NCBI GenBank assembly: GCA_014549065.1
Contig: JACDOX010000008.1
Span: 3,341,827-3,405,826 of the forward strand
Length of the DNA stretch: 64,000 nt
Direction: 5' to 3'
Source of the DNA: Cardinalis cardinalis
Lineage: Eukaryota > Chordata > Aves > Passeriformes > Cardinalidae
The notes under the pieces were generated by a model. It was given only the letters and a program-made list of their open reading frames with translations. It did no database searches and had not been told where the DNA came from. The translations under genes and the position numbers were made by a program. This document shows positions 38,465 through 51,400 of the stretch, piece after piece; positions within the stretch are counted from its first letter, which is position 1, and each line of letters opens with the position of its first letter.

Positions 38465-38800
38465 GGTCACCTGGCGGCCACGGCGCTATCGCAGGCTGGA
38501 AGCGGCTGCGATACTGTAAACAGAGGGGCGTGAGGGCGAGGGAATTGCTCTGGGCCTCCAAAACAAACGGCAGGGCAGGGCNGGGTGTGCTGCTGGAGCG
38601 CCGGGCACCGGCAGCTGGGCACCACCAGGGCGGGATGGGGGGGCTGGCAGCAGGGCCTGCGGCTCAGGGACAGCGAGCCAGGGTGGCAATGGCTGAACAG
38701 AGCCGGTACCAGGGGCCAGGGAAAGAAAATTCACAGAGTCTGGACAGACCTGTCCAGCATCCCCACCAGCCACACTTCCCACCCATCCCCATGCGGCCCC
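38465..38800. promoter_or_regulatory. CpG-rich patch, possible small CpG island
   Basis: Roughly 17 CpG dinucleotides fall within the first 260 bp, far above the surrounding sequence, and GC content is high. It contains a run GGGCGGGATGGGGGGG (38628-38643) that fits a four-tract G-quadruplex pattern and includes a GC-box-like GGGCGG. This could mark a promoter or an orphan CpG island. I see no exon with a splice donor beside it, and a 193-codon minus frame over the region is probably a by-product of GC content. Confidence 0.45.
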
Positions 38801-39639
38801 AGCGTGTTCAGTACCTGAGGCTGTGGCCACACCAACCTCGCTGCTTTCTCTGCCTTCAAGGAGCTGTTGGAAATACCCCTCCTGTTCTTCATGAGTGCTT
38901 TGGGCCCAATTAAACCATCCTGCAAGTTGCTGGGCAAGACTTGCCCTATGAAAATGCATTGAATTCAGTGTTTTAAACTTGGAAACTTGAACTACAGGAC
39001 TCACAGCCCCTGTATTCCCAGACACACAAGAGAAAGGGTGGCAGTTTCCCATTGTAGTAGCTTGCATTCAAGACATCTTCCTGAGACAGCTCTTCCCACC
39101 TCCTCACAGCCTAAATCTCTCCCATATACTGTCAGAATTTCCTTCTTTATCCCATATTGCACTGTTGATCAGCACCTGAAACGTCTGCTGCGTACTGTAA
39201 CACGTGCATATGAGNCAAGGACAAAGCGGCTGGCAGCTCCTGGCTGCCCACCCATCTGACAGCACTGACTCCTCCTCAGTTCCACTGTCCCATTCCCTGC
39301 CACGCATTTGCCCAAAGTGATGACCCATGGCAGGGTGTCACATGTGAACAATGGCATGTGGACTCTGGAAAGCCTCCACCAGGCAATTAACAAAATGGTG
39401 CTCGTTTTGCATGCCTTGAACCCACTCTGAGGACATGAGGACTCTGAGCCTCCCAGAGCCTGGGCTCCTTCAGAAAGCCTTCATTCACTTGCAAAGATAG
39501 ATGTGAATGTCAGGCATGAGCCACAGTGGAGCTGTGCTGAGCCCCTCTGATCAAACAAGCCCATAAGGAGCAGCAGGGGGGGTTTGAATAATCCCAAAGG
39601 TCTTCTGCTTTTGTTATGCTGCTGTCATTCTCCCAGCAA

Positions 39640-39800
39640 GGTTCACATGTAAGCATGTGGAGTAACCAAAATATTAAAGGACATTCCAGTTATTCTTGGC
39701 TGTCTAAGGGAGAGGTAATTGCATTTTTTGCATCCAATCATTTTCCACTGACACTTCTCATAATGATTATCGCAGTGTTAATATCTTGAGATGCCAGTAT
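39640..39800. promoter_or_regulatory. Candidate conserved non-coding element
   Basis: 'gagaggtaattgcattttttgcatccaatcatttt' and 'cataatgattatcgcagtgttaat' form another dense cluster of octamer-like and homeodomain cores in unique sequence. Composition is the only evidence. Confidence 0.25.
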
Positions 39801-42800
39801 TAGACTAAAGCTGAGGAGAGTGGCATTTGGCCACTTGGGAGATACAGTTTTCCCCAGCTTTGCAGGGAAGTTTCTTTACGCTATTTACTAAGCTATTAGG
39901 TATGCAAGTCATAACTATAGCAGAAGGGGATTTCTGTGTGGGAGGAACAGTATGATTCATATTGTCTCACCAGCCTTGCAAAACAAAATGTCCAGTCATA
40001 CGCTTTTGTGATGCAGCCTCTCATTTCTCCGCCTTTATTTTGTACACAGCCATAACCCCAGTGCTCTGGGACCTGAGAATCAGCACAGCAAGCTACAGGA
40101 GAATCAGTCAAGAAAACAGGAAGCACCGAGATGACCTAATACTCTAACAGCATTTTCCTCCCTGGGAGCAATGTCCAGAGCCTGGCAGGGGAAGGAGGGA
40201 CAGAATGCTGTTCTCAAGCACCTGATTAGCACCTCTTTTAACAACTCCTTGAGACAGCTGGCANGGAAAGTGGTAACAGGAATGCCATCCCAGCTTTGGA
40301 AACTTGCCTACTTCACAACCAACCCCGTATCTGGAGCACAGACCATGGCTGAATATCATTCTTACAAGCACCTACTGCATNGCACTGGTGGTTTAAAGGG
40401 GTTCATTAATGCAGCTGAGGCAGAAGTTGGCAATTGCTGGGTGTTTATTTTGGAGCAGCTTCCAGGAATGTACCAGACTTCATCTTCTGGGGTTGCAAAG
40501 GAGGATGGTAAGGGCAGAGGAAAAGCACTGATTTCAAGAAAAGATATTCTAAACTGAAGCACCCTCTACCCTATCTTACAGGGAAAAATACTTCTTGAAA
40601 CACTGCACTTACACATTAAAAATAAAATGATATCAGGACCTTTTATTCTTTTCCTCCCTGGAAACTTCAAATCTAAGGTAAATCAAAAGAATTCTCAATG
40701 TTTTAATGTACATGGAAATTCACATGTACGTATCAGCTGGCTCTTTCCAGTTATGTCCCTGAGAAAAATTCAAGCCATCCATAACAGACTTCCACATTAT
40801 CAGGGACCACAAAAAGCAGAATGCCTTCATCTTACTCCTGTGAGACTGGGCCTATTCCAGCTGTCACTACCAGTATACAGGGATTTGGTTTTAGCACATT
40901 CCTGACAACACAAATGGCACAGAGGAGGCAAATGCTTCTCAGCCTTCTTCTTAAAGGCTGGCTCAGAGAGCCAGAACTTCGCACACCTCAGTGTGATGTG
41001 GCATCCTCGTATCTCACTACCATTAAACGCAGAACTAGCATGAGTCTTTACATACTTTCATGGACTTCACACATTCTTTTCACATGTGTTACTGACATAA
41101 AAATTACACTATTGTAGATACTTTTTGGTGAAGTCAGCTAAAAGGCAATGTGCATGTGTCCTATTTGCAGTACTTTAGCCACCCTGAAGAAAGGATGGGG
41201 AAGAGGGCAGGCTGCAGCTTGCTTTCTTAATAACATGCAAAACCTCCAAATCTCAGGTTACAGTAAGTATTTTGGCTCCAAACTCCAGCTATAAAGCAAA
41301 TAGCCCAAGGACTCTCCCTAGAACTGCAGTGGCAAATTTTAATAACATCTAAAGTGCAATGATGAGGCTCCTCTGTGCCAAAAGAACCTGCTGGCTATAA
41401 ATTATCAAAAATGACACTTTCAAAATAAGTAATTTTAAGACCTCCTATATCAAAAGCAATGCCACCAGCAGGCATCACCTCACCTCCTTCTGGAAGTGCC
41501 TTGAGGCTGAGACTTGCCCCATTTCCCTTTGTTATATGGGTCCTACCTGATGGCAGTTTTTGTGCTGTCCTCTCATGCACAGTGGCTCTGTGTGACCCAC
41601 TGACTCTGTTATGATTTCTGACAAGTCTTCTGCCAGCCCCTGCAGCACAAGAGAGTGCTTCATGGAAGACCAGACTGACCCCTTCTGTCTGGGGTCTAAT
41701 CCTGTAGGGTGTGAGAAAGCTCTTCTAATGTTTTACCAAAGACACTGAACTCTGCAAAAGACCTTGAAAAACATACCTCCCAAGGTAACACAAGGACATA
41801 TGATGCCTGATAAACCTGAAAAAAAAAAGTCTAAAGGTGTGAAGGGTTTTTCTACCAAGTTTCATAACAGAGTGCAATTAGGACTTGTACAGCCTAACCT
41901 TGGCCATGCTGCAAGTGGTTTAATGGGTAATATCCTGTAAATAAATAAATTAAATTGTGTCAGCATGAAGAGGTCATTCTCTTCTCAGCACCTAAATTCT
42001 CCTCCAAATGGGAGCACTTCCTTTTTCCAGCATGAGGGTTCAGTGCCTTCCTAGAAATGGAAAGGCCCATTCTTCCTCACTTCCTCACTCTTTCAGTGAA
42101 AACACACACATGATGAGAAACCACACACATGGGTTGGTGAGAGCCCCAGTGTGGGCGCAGAGGGTGAGTCTGAATGAATGCACACACAGAGGTCTCTGGG
42201 TAGTAAGAATGTTTACCATGTGTAGTGCTGGGAATCACATGCAGGATTCCAGGTATACCCACAAGACTGGCTCTAAGATGTTGTAATGTAAAGATCCTTT
42301 CTTGTACATCAGAGCCCTAAAGTTTTGTGCCATTGGGATGATGTCAGCTGGAGTTCAAAGATGAAGCAGGCTGCAGGTAGGAAACAATTTCAAAATAATT
42401 TTGTGTAGGGGACTTCTGCAAAACGTATTAAGGTATCTTCAGCAGAGCAAGCCATTGGATCTAAGTGAGTCTTTATTTATCTGATTTTTCTAATGAATGC
42501 CTGTTTGACAGAGTGGTAGTCAAATAGCTAGATTGCCCCACTTGGGTATGAGCTCCTATCCCTGTTTTGCCGAGGGCAAAAATGTCCTCATTGCAATTTT
42601 AGGTAGGCAGATTCAATCCTTGAAGTATTTGGCACCTTGCACCAAACTACACACTGGCCACAGGGTTCAACCTGTTTTGTCTAAAATCAGCTGCAGCAGG
42701 GCTCTGGTGCTGCCTCAGTGCTTCAGAAATCACACAAAGGGTCATGTGGGTCACTTCCCTCACGCTGAGAAAGAAACTCAGGCCAGGTCAGAAAGTGAGG

Positions 42801-44390
42801 GCAAACAGCAAAGGGATAACAGATTCTTGAACTGACTTCACCTTTGATATTCTGCAGTTCTTTTAAGGAGAAGGCAACAGGAGCTTTGTCACAGGTATGA
42901 ATGAAATTTTATTTTAGAATCTCTGTTTAAGAAAATATGTCTTTTTGAAGTATTATTAAAAGAAATGAATTCATTTAACATCAGCAGAATTCTTCAATAT
43001 TTTCCTTCCTGTGTGGTCCTTTCTTGTATATTGTTCTCACTCAGACAATATATTTTTGTTGGGAAAGTAGTCATTCTTCTACTTTTCCATTCCCTGCTGG
43101 CCTCCTTAAAATCTCCCATTGTAGATTTGCATCAGATTACTATGGTGGNAATTTCTAGCTCAAGTAAAATCAACAAACTTCCTCTCTCATCTTTCCTTCT
43201 GGTCTTTAAGGCATCTAGCCCAAGTGGACTGGTGGCCAGCTCCCTGCTCAGTCTCCCAAAAGGCCTTTCTTCATTTTTTTGATGTTAGCTCTATGAAAGG
43301 ATTTTTGCCTTCACTCCTCTTTGGTTAAGTCAGTAATTCTTGATTCTTTCTAATCATTTAATCCCTTCTGCTCCTATGATTTACACCAAGCTGGAAGGTG
43401 GAGATGAATTCCTCCCCAACTGTTNGTCAGGTTTTGCTGCCTTCAAGAATGCTGCTGGTCTTTGGTGTGAAGATGGGCCTTTGGAATAAGGCTGACAGGG
43501 ATGTTCTCCAAACTTGACCTGGACAAGGAAATACAATTCCCCCAGAGAGGTTTCTTTTGACTGACCCAGTTTTCATATGTTCCCAGTTTCCATATTGTTC
43601 ATATGTCCTGTAGCTGGATGGTTCAGGCACACTTATCAATTGTTGTATGTTTATATACGTGTTAAACATAAACTGATTGTATGTGAGCCCCTACTTTTGC
43701 TGAAGCTCAGGTGACATTTACTGTTTCACTCTCCTCCTGAACTGCCTAGTGTGGAGAAAAAAACAAAACAAAACAAAACAAACCACAAATCCATGCCAGT
43801 TTCAGCACCTTTGCCCTTATGATTGACAGCTTTCCTCCACTGCTGGGTTAAGACCGCTGCAAGTGGGAATTCCTTCTCCTGAATTAATTAAATCTGTGTT
43901 GTTATTGCCTTTGATCTACTGCCATAGGAACCAGAATGAGCACTGGAAAACCTCCATTTTTGTCCATTTCTTACACAAATAGGTCTGGACAGATTATTAA
44001 AAGGATCATTTAGAAGATGGTGGGCAGAATAGTCCCCTCCCAAAGCTGCCCTTGAGACTGACAGTTTCTGTGGAAACTGCATGGGAACAGTTACAGACCT
44101 CTAGTGGCTCTGTTTATATAGCTCATCTATTTCCTAATTGCTCACCAGCACAGTATTTTGGAAAACCATATAGAGATTTCCCATAAGGATTACAACACAG
44201 TGTCATTTCATCTTCTCTGCATTTCCCATCCTGTTGTCTATTTTCCTCACCATAACATCTGTCCCACATCGCTGAGAGATTTCACAATTGGAAACCTGCT
44301 ATAAATTATGACACAGACTTAAAGGACTTCAGTGTTTGCTCTCTGCTATTTTTTTCAAGGGACTTTGGGTTAACCATCTCTTTAAAATAA

Positions 44391-44393
<3 letters not shown>
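39801..44393. other. Unique non-coding sequence
   Basis: No gene recognised. The longest frames are about 130 codons (40171-40557) and 105 codons (42965-43282), the latter hydrophobic but unrecognised. An A-rich (CAAAA)3 tract lies at 43757-43782. Confidence 0.5.
43757..43782. repeat. (CAAAA)n A-rich microsatellite
   Basis: A7 followed by three CAAAA units and a trailing CAAA. Confidence 0.9.

Positions 44394-44438
<45 letters not shown>
44394..44438. repeat. T45 homopolymer
   Basis: Forty-five uninterrupted T, much the longest homopolymer in the window. Thirty-eight bases later a 12-nt A run occurs (about 44477-44488). The sequence to the right carries no reversed polyadenylation signal or recognisable retroposon body, so I call it a simple repeat rather than an antisense poly-A tail. 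The exact length in a draft assembly is unreliable. Confidence 0.95.
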
Positions 44439-44441
<3 letters not shown>

Positions 44442-45164
44442 TACTAGTGTTTGTAAAAGCTGTCTTTGGAAACTGGAAAAAAAAAAAAGAATATTTCTGT
44501 CCTTCCTGCTTGTATCCTTTTCCATTTATCTTCCATGGAGTTCCTAGAGAAACACAAACTTCTGTAAGTGCTTGCATAAAATAATCTTTAGCAAGCTCTA
44601 TCCCTGATGGCCCGCAGGAACTCCAGATAAAAACAGAGTTTCTCCCATTTCTGTTCCCCAGCATCTGACACTGTGGAAGCTTTAGGGCTTCAAGTGCCAG
44701 CCTGTGTCACTGCTGCCAGGGCTGCAGGCTGAACTGGCCTCTGGTTCCAACCAAAATGGAAGCAAGAGTCCTGAATTATATAAAGGACAGGCTGCTCTGG
44801 TTGGCTCTACAGGAGGCTGCAATAGCTTGCAATCCTAGGACCAGTCAGAGTGACAAAGTTTCAGCTTTACACACTGTTTTGTACTGATCAATCAAGGTTA
44901 GTGTCACATATCATCACCTGTGGGAACCAGAGACATTTAAATGAGAGATCAAACATACAGGACTATATTCTCACAATCAGATGTCACCAAGGACATCGGA
45001 GTCTTTGGTGACTTCACCTGTCACGGCAGCCTTTTTTCTCCGAACCAGAAAGCAGCACACGTATCTCCTGCTCTGGGTTCTCACTCACAAATGAGATCAC
45101 TGCAAACCACAAGCATGGAGCACTTGCAATGCTCCACAACATCAGCCTTGCTTCCTCCTGCANC
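44439..45164. other. Unique non-coding sequence
   Basis: No gene recognised between the T homopolymer and the CR1 fossil. The longest frame is 102 codons and runs into the CR1. Confidence 0.5.
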
Positions 45165-47000
45165 CAGGAGAGAATCAGAGATTTATACAACTGGGAGAAA
45201 TCTCAGAAAATCACTCAGTCCAGACTCATGTCCCAGGGCAGGATCATGATACTTATGTCACACTTGGCAAGTGCTTGTCTAACCTCTTNCTAAAAGCAGG
45301 ATGGAGATTCCACACCCTCCTCAGATACTTCTGTGTGTAATTACACTTACTGCTTGCCATCTTCTAACATCCAACCCCAATCTCTTTCTCTGTAGTTTAA
45401 GCTCACTACTTGTCCTATCCATCATCTATATGGCAAACAATTTATTCTCCTTTCCCTCCCAGCCACCTTTTGCGATTTGACAACAGTAACCCTATCTTGC
45501 CCAAGTCTTCTCTAGACTTAAGAAANTCAATTTCTTCATTCTTCCTCCTAGCTCTGTTTGGCAAGACNTCTGATTATCCAGTTGTCCTCTGGACCTTGTC
45601 TTGAGCACAGCACCCAAAGCTGGACATTACACTCCAACTGCTCACAGACAACTGAGAAGAATGATTATTTGTGGAGTTCACCTCTAAGCACAAATCCTAG
45701 AAAAGCACTTGTCCTCTTTATATTAGCAATTAACTCATATTTGGATTGTGACCTGGAACATCTCTCAAATCTTTTTATGCATGTTGTTACTTACTCAAAA
45801 ATTCACTGCCCTATATAAATAGAATGAATTATTCCTGGTGATGCCCAAGAGTAGAAATTGAGAACTGTCCTTACTGAAATTAATTCTATTTTTAAGGCTG
45901 TTTGTCTAAGTATTTTTTAATTGTAGCCTTATAGTTCAGATTACCCATAGTACCCTTCCAGATTGTGATAGCCATGAATCTAATATTTTCTATTCGATTG
46001 TCCAAGCTGTTTATAATCCCCTTAAATCAGACTGAACCAGTATAGATTCCCACCAACTCTTCTTGATCCATCTTTCCCTTTTAAAAGTATAGGTAATAAC
46101 TCTTCTCTTCATGCAGTTTTCCAATCAGCATTGCATCATCCCAGACCAGCTCTGTCTATCACAGAGTCCCTTAATTAAATTTGCTTTGGAGTATCATGTT
46201 NCACTGTGACAAAAGCCTCACCACCGTCAAAATATAGGAATACTATTGCTTGTCCCTTATCAATGAGGGTTCTTTATTCTGTCATGAAAGGAAATTTGAC
46301 CTGTTTTACACAATTTGGTTTTGACAAATCTATGCTGGCCATTATTCATCTCTTTGTTTTGTTTTAGGTGCTTACCAAAGTTTGATTGTTTGTTCCAGTA
46401 TTTTTCCGGGAATTGAAGTCAAANTGAACAATCTGTAATCCCTGGCTCCGCCTTTTTTCCCTTGTAAAGAGCGGAACTACGTCTGCACTTTTCCAGGCTT
46501 CCAAGTCTGCTCTCTGGGCTCTGTAAAACATCCCAGGAGCTGGGCGAGGTTGCACTTAGAGCTTTTGTGCTTAAATAACTAACTGGCTGTAGCAATTACC
46601 CGAGGATGAAATTCATCTGGCCCAACCAATTTCAACACTATCTGAAGGATCTTTTCATCTAGCCTTTGTTATAGTTTCATGATCTCACCCCCCTCTGTCA
46701 TTGACATTGATTGCAGTATTTGTCTGAAGTGATAACAAATGCAAAAAGAGTATGAAGCACCCTGACACTCTAGCCAGGAACTGTNTGGAGCCTTTCTTCC
46801 CCAATGGGCAGCATGTTTTTGGTCACCTACATCTTCCTCTTGCTGCTGAAGTAGTGATGGGAAAATTAATTGTCATTTAAAGTCTCTTGCTAATTGGCTC
46901 CCATTTTGCTGCGTGACCTTTGTGACTTTATTGTCATATATCTAGCCCAGCTTCTGCATGCTCATTTCCTCGAGGCTGAGATCAAAGCAGAGCTGATGAT
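45165..47000 (-). mobile_element. CR1-type LINE fossil, antisense
   Basis: Read on the plus strand the element runs 3' end first. It opens with 'agagaatcagagatttatacaactggg', the decayed CR1 terminal repeat. Then come 'agcaggatggagattccacaccctcc', 'cttgtcctatccat', 'tctctagacttaag', 'ctctggaccttgtc' and 'caaagctggacattacactcc', all landmarks of CR1 3' sequence. Further in are 'ttgacaaatctatgctggcc', 'gcttaccaaagtttgattgtttgttcc' and 'tctgtaatccctgg'. It grows unclear after 'tctcttgctaattgg' near 46890, so the 5' limit is approximate. CR1 is the dominant LINE of birds and other reptiles and is usually 5'-truncated, as here. Divergence is high, so this is an old copy. Confidence 0.85.
46364..46555 (-). 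pseudogene. CR1 ORF2 reverse-transcriptase fragment
   Basis: This 63-codon minus-strand stretch contains 'WKSADVVPLFTREKRRSQG' (about 46439-46495). It corresponds to the CR1/non-LTR RT block 'W..A.V.P.FKKG...DP.NYRP', the N-terminal finger region of the reverse transcriptase. Downstream, the 'VSL.S..GK..E.I' segment is frameshifted. The catalytic YADD region should lie near 45.7-46.0 kb but is not readable as an open frame. Confidence 0.75.
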
Positions 47001-50000
47001 TTCTCAGAGTGGATCAGTTGTTATATCTCCTATGGATAGCNGATACTTGTTACTGTTCTCTCCAAGGTGCTCTTTACATAACCAGAGCTTCTTCTTGCCC
47101 AGGGTCCAAANTTACGTGCTTTTAATTACTGAGCAAATGGTTTTAATGGAATCACTAAAATCACTGCTTTTCTTGGTCTAGGAAAGACCAGAAGCCTGAT
47201 CTTTGTTTCCATCTCTTACCAACTGCTAAGCTCAACCTGGGAACACTCAGTCTCTGCCAGTCAAATATTGTTTAACTTCCTGTCCTTACCATAAGTGATA
47301 AATGTAAATAACAATATTTTTTAACCCACATCGGAGTTTTACATAGTCCCAAACGTGTTTACGGCCAGAAGCATTCTTCAGTTTCATCTCAGCTGCTCAT
47401 TAGAAAATCATATTTTCTCATTTGGGTACTTTTTTTTGCTGGCTTCCCTCAGCTGGCCTGCCAAGCTTGAAGGCAGAACAGACTAGGCTGATGGAGAGGG
47501 GAATATGTTTTTAGTTTCATACTAAGAATTCACTGGTAATGTAATGCCACTGAAGTCATGCCTGCACAGGAGCTCTAACTTACCTTCCACTGTCACATAT
47601 TCTTCTCACCAGTAAAGACACTCAAAAGGTCCCCCCTCAAGGAAGCCAAAGCAGTACCACCAATTCTGTAAATAAAGCAGTGTTGCACTGCTATAATGGT
47701 GCTCTGACAAAAGAGCAGCCTGAGCAGCCAAAAGGGGAAGGAGTTCAGCTGGTCCTTCTGTTGCCCAAGAGGAAGCAAATTTCAGATAGTGCTTCAGTTC
47801 CCTTCNGTTATGATTCACCACAAATGAACAGCTAAAACATCGGTTGATAGTAAGGCCATGCAAACAGGGACTTCCACAAGTGGAGACTCAGAGGACAAAG
47901 CAGAGAAAGCTGGCCCTTTGCCTAACTGTGAGTCGCCTTCCTTCCCATTACGCTGCTTTTGTTTTTAGGGTTCCTGTGTGTTTTGCAGNGTCAGCCAGTT
48001 GCCAGAGAAGAGAGAACAGCCTTGCATGGGTTTTAGTTATGCCTCAGACCCCAGGCACCACCCAGACCCTACTGCAGGACATGTTCTCTACTACCAACTG
48101 CTGTTCAACCAGAGCAACCTGGACCATAAATCAAGTAACAGAACACCCTGCTGATAAACTGCAGTATACAGAAACTTGCACAATATTTATGGTTTGTTAC
48201 AGGTTAAGACTAGAAGTAGTAGTAGTAGGGCTGTGTTGCCTTCTTCTAACAGAGTTCTTATCCAATCTTATCATGGCAACTTTCCATGACAGAAAAATTG
48301 CCTCTTCTTGCCAGCCTGGACAAATTGCACCATTAGCACAATATCCCCTGTTCAGCCACCCTTAATGCGCTTACTGGTGTGAACGTGTTGTGCTTTCAGC
48401 CATTGGATCTTGCTTTGACTTGTCTTTCTTCTTCTTCATGTCAATATGCAAAGATCATGTGTGACTCTTGTGTAAAGACCCTGATACACAGAGGCACTTA
48501 ATGTATCACATCTAAAATGCAAGAAAGCATGACAGCAATGATTCCAGTTCTTATAAAGAATTGCTGGAGACTACTTGTCAAGAAACAAGCAAAAAAAACA
48601 CCATGCTTGGGAAGAAGGGAGAGAAGGGTGTTGTCAAGCTGACAAAGGTAGGCATTAAGTAACTCAAACAACAGACAAGTTTTCCACTGTCCTGTACATG
48701 TTACCACTGTTAACATCGGGTACAAAATTAGTATACAGTGAATTAAACCAGACACTGCTATAGGGTAATGGATGAGACTGACAGAAGACTACAATGGCCT
48801 ATCTTTCCATCTCTGTTTTACAAATCTATTGAGCAAACAAAGCCTCTCTGCACTTGCATTTTCCTGCTCTGCATGAGACCCCAAATGAGCAGAGATATGT
48901 GGGGTAAATGAAGGAGCAGCACGAAAATTTGTGTGCCCATACGCACAGATGACACCAGGGTTAATGAAAGGTCCTTAAAAGTTTCTCCTTACCAGTATGT
49001 CCCATTAGCTCAACCTGGGTTTATGTGAGGAGTGCATTTACTAATTCTCACCATATTAGCAAAATCAGCCTGTTGTTTGCTAANATGGGTCAGCCTGGCA
49101 AAGTAAGGCATAACAGTGACATCCCACCCCACCATGTCTCATCATACCTTTGGGNACAGTTCTGCTGAAAAAAATTGAGACAAAAAGACTGGAGCATGGG
49201 GAAATGAGAGTGGGGGATGTGCTAGATGGGCTGATACCTAAAGGAGATTAAGCCAGTAAAGCTGTACTAAGGCTGAACTGCCATGTGTAAAATCCAGCAC
49301 TTCCCAATGCAGCAAGGCTCTCAAGGCTCTCTGTGTGCTCCCATGGCTGGAGGGGAGGGGAAACTATTGAAAGTAGGAGGAGAGATTAATAAAAACATAT
49401 TTGCACATTTAAAGGCTGCTCTTATCTTTGGAAGTAGCTAACTTTATCCCTTGCACTACAAATGAGCAGTCCATGTCATCACCTGTATAGCAGGAGTGGA
49501 ATTCTTGACCAGAGGGAATTACTAAGGTAGAGAGAAAGACCTCCAGGCGAGGGAGGCTAAAATATTTATTTACAATAATGGATTGCTTTTTAATAAGAAC
49601 TATGAGATGGCTTTCCAAAGCCTCCTTTAGGGTCCATGAAAGAAAGGATCAAGTAAAACCATCAAAAAGTTTTCCTAGGTCTGGTGGAGTTTTGCAGAGA
49701 CTACATGCTGCTTGCCACTGCTGCCCCACCCCAGTGCCCAGAGCTGTTCTGGCTGGCACAGCTGCTGTCACACCACCCCTTTCTGTCCCCACAAGAAAGT
49801 GAGTGTTCATCTCATTACTCTGTGAGTAAGAACTTGCATGGGGCAGGTGCTCACTTCTGTTTTGTGGTCCATCATTTATGCAGACTTTCAAAATGGAGCT
49901 CTGGTTAGCAATCTGACTAATTTTCAGACGGAAAGAAAGAATGCACTGTCCATCACTTCATCCTCCCACTGTGTTGCCGGCAAGAGATTAAACCCTACCC

Positions 50001-51330
50001 TGGCTTCCTCTGCTGGGCAAAGACCTAGGAAGGTTCCCTATGAGCCTGCAGCCTCCTACATTCTATAGCTCTTCAATTTATCTACACTCACTGAGACATG
50101 CTGTGGTGGTATGATCTGCTCCTGAGGCAGCCAGCGCAGGCCACAGTCACAGGAAAGGCACTTCCCAGAGATCCCAAAGAAATCACTGTGTGAGGTTTAG
50201 CTAGGCAGCCCTTTGTTTCTATCCATGAATCTTCTCAAATCACATGCTCACTCTNGTTTTGTAAAGGCAGATCAAATGAAGTAAGCAAAACTACTTCCAA
50301 GGCAAACATGGCATATTTACATTCACACCTGACGTCTGAGATCCCTGAGGTCCATGTGTCTTACTTAACTTCTATCTTGCTATTTCTCAGAAGGCTGGAT
50401 GAGCTGAGAGAAGGAAANAATAATGGGCTGTGGGACCTCTTTCACTTGGAGCCTACACTTCTCTCAAGCAGCNCCCTTTGTTGAGGCTCCAGTTTGCTTT
50501 ACAGATGTTTAAAGGGTTGATTTAAAAAAAAAACAAACTCTAAGAAAACAACTATACATTGATTTCTATCAAATATTTTGCAAGGAAATGATCCTTCCTG
50601 CCCCCAGTTCAATAAAAGAATTCCTCATCATGGGGGTGTCAGGAGAAAAAGAGTGAAATAAGATAACTCTGCTCAGCTTGCTTCAATTTAATGAGCTCCT
50701 TTAGGCCTTATCATTCACCGTGTGCTTTCCCTCGTTGTAAACTTCTCAGCCTCATCAAAAAGAGCTCTTTTCTTTTTTTTTCTATTCTTTTTTTTTTTTA
50801 AATCAGATTTTGTTTGATCAGCCCTTTCCCCTTTCTTTCCACAATCCCCCACATCACGCTGGAACTGGTACCAGTGGTGCATGTCAGCATGCCCTAGCAA
50901 CAGAGAGATTAAAGGAACCACCAGCTCCAGAGGACAGGCCAGCTCGGACTTACTAATTAACTGCAGTGAAAGAAGTGAATGAGAACAGCCTTTTCTTTTG
51001 GGCAGAGGGGGCACTAGAGGTGGATGAAGGAGTTCAGTTAAGTGAAGGTTTCCCTCCCCCAAAACATGTGTCAACATTCAGACCGATCCTTTCTTAATAA
51101 GACTTTGTGTACGTCCAGGATTTGTATGGATGGGAAAAGGCTGACAGCAGTCAAGGCTGATGCAGAAATACACAGATNAGAGTGAAGTCAAACCGTGGCT
51201 GCCCCTGCCTCAAGCACCCAGCTTCCTCTCATTGCTGGGTCACTCTTGAGAGGCAGATCCAAGTGTGGCCCTGGGGGATGTGCATGCCCCGGGCCATGCC
51301 CACCCCTCAGGCACCAGCTGGTGTGCCCCC
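47001..51330. other. Unique non-coding sequence
   Basis: The first 200 bp may still be CR1. Beyond that, no gene recognised. The longest frame is 173 codons (47844-48365, plus) with one ambiguous codon; it has no known domain. A T-rich tract lies at about 50770-50800. Confidence 0.5.
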
Positions 51331-51400
51331 GTGCTGTCCACTCTGCCACCCTGCTGTCCACTCTGCCACCCTGCTGTCCACTCTGCCACCCTGCTGTCCC
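51331..51400. repeat. 20-bp minisatellite, 3.5 copies
   Basis: The unit 'ctgctgtccactctgccacc' is repeated head-to-tail from 51331 to 51400. The first base is changed and the last half-copy ends in ccc. It sits in a GC-rich patch and gives opposed spurious frames on both strands. Confidence 0.95.

Noticed and set aside
38486..39067. 193-codon minus-strand frame as a gene
   Set aside because: Lies over the CpG-rich patch, where low stop frequency inflates frames; overlapping frames on both strands and no domain.
42008..42286. His/Cys-containing frame resembling a zinc finger
   Set aside because: The His and Cys residues do not follow C2H2 spacing; they come from a CA-rich stretch.
44394..44700. 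Processed pseudogene or SINE with antisense poly-A tail at the T45 run
   Set aside because: No reversed AATAAA next to the run, no target-site duplication seen, and no recognisable body.
47844..48365. 173-codon plus-strand frame as a gene
   Set aside because: No recognisable domain, contains an ambiguous codon, no splice or promoter context, and length is compatible with chance.
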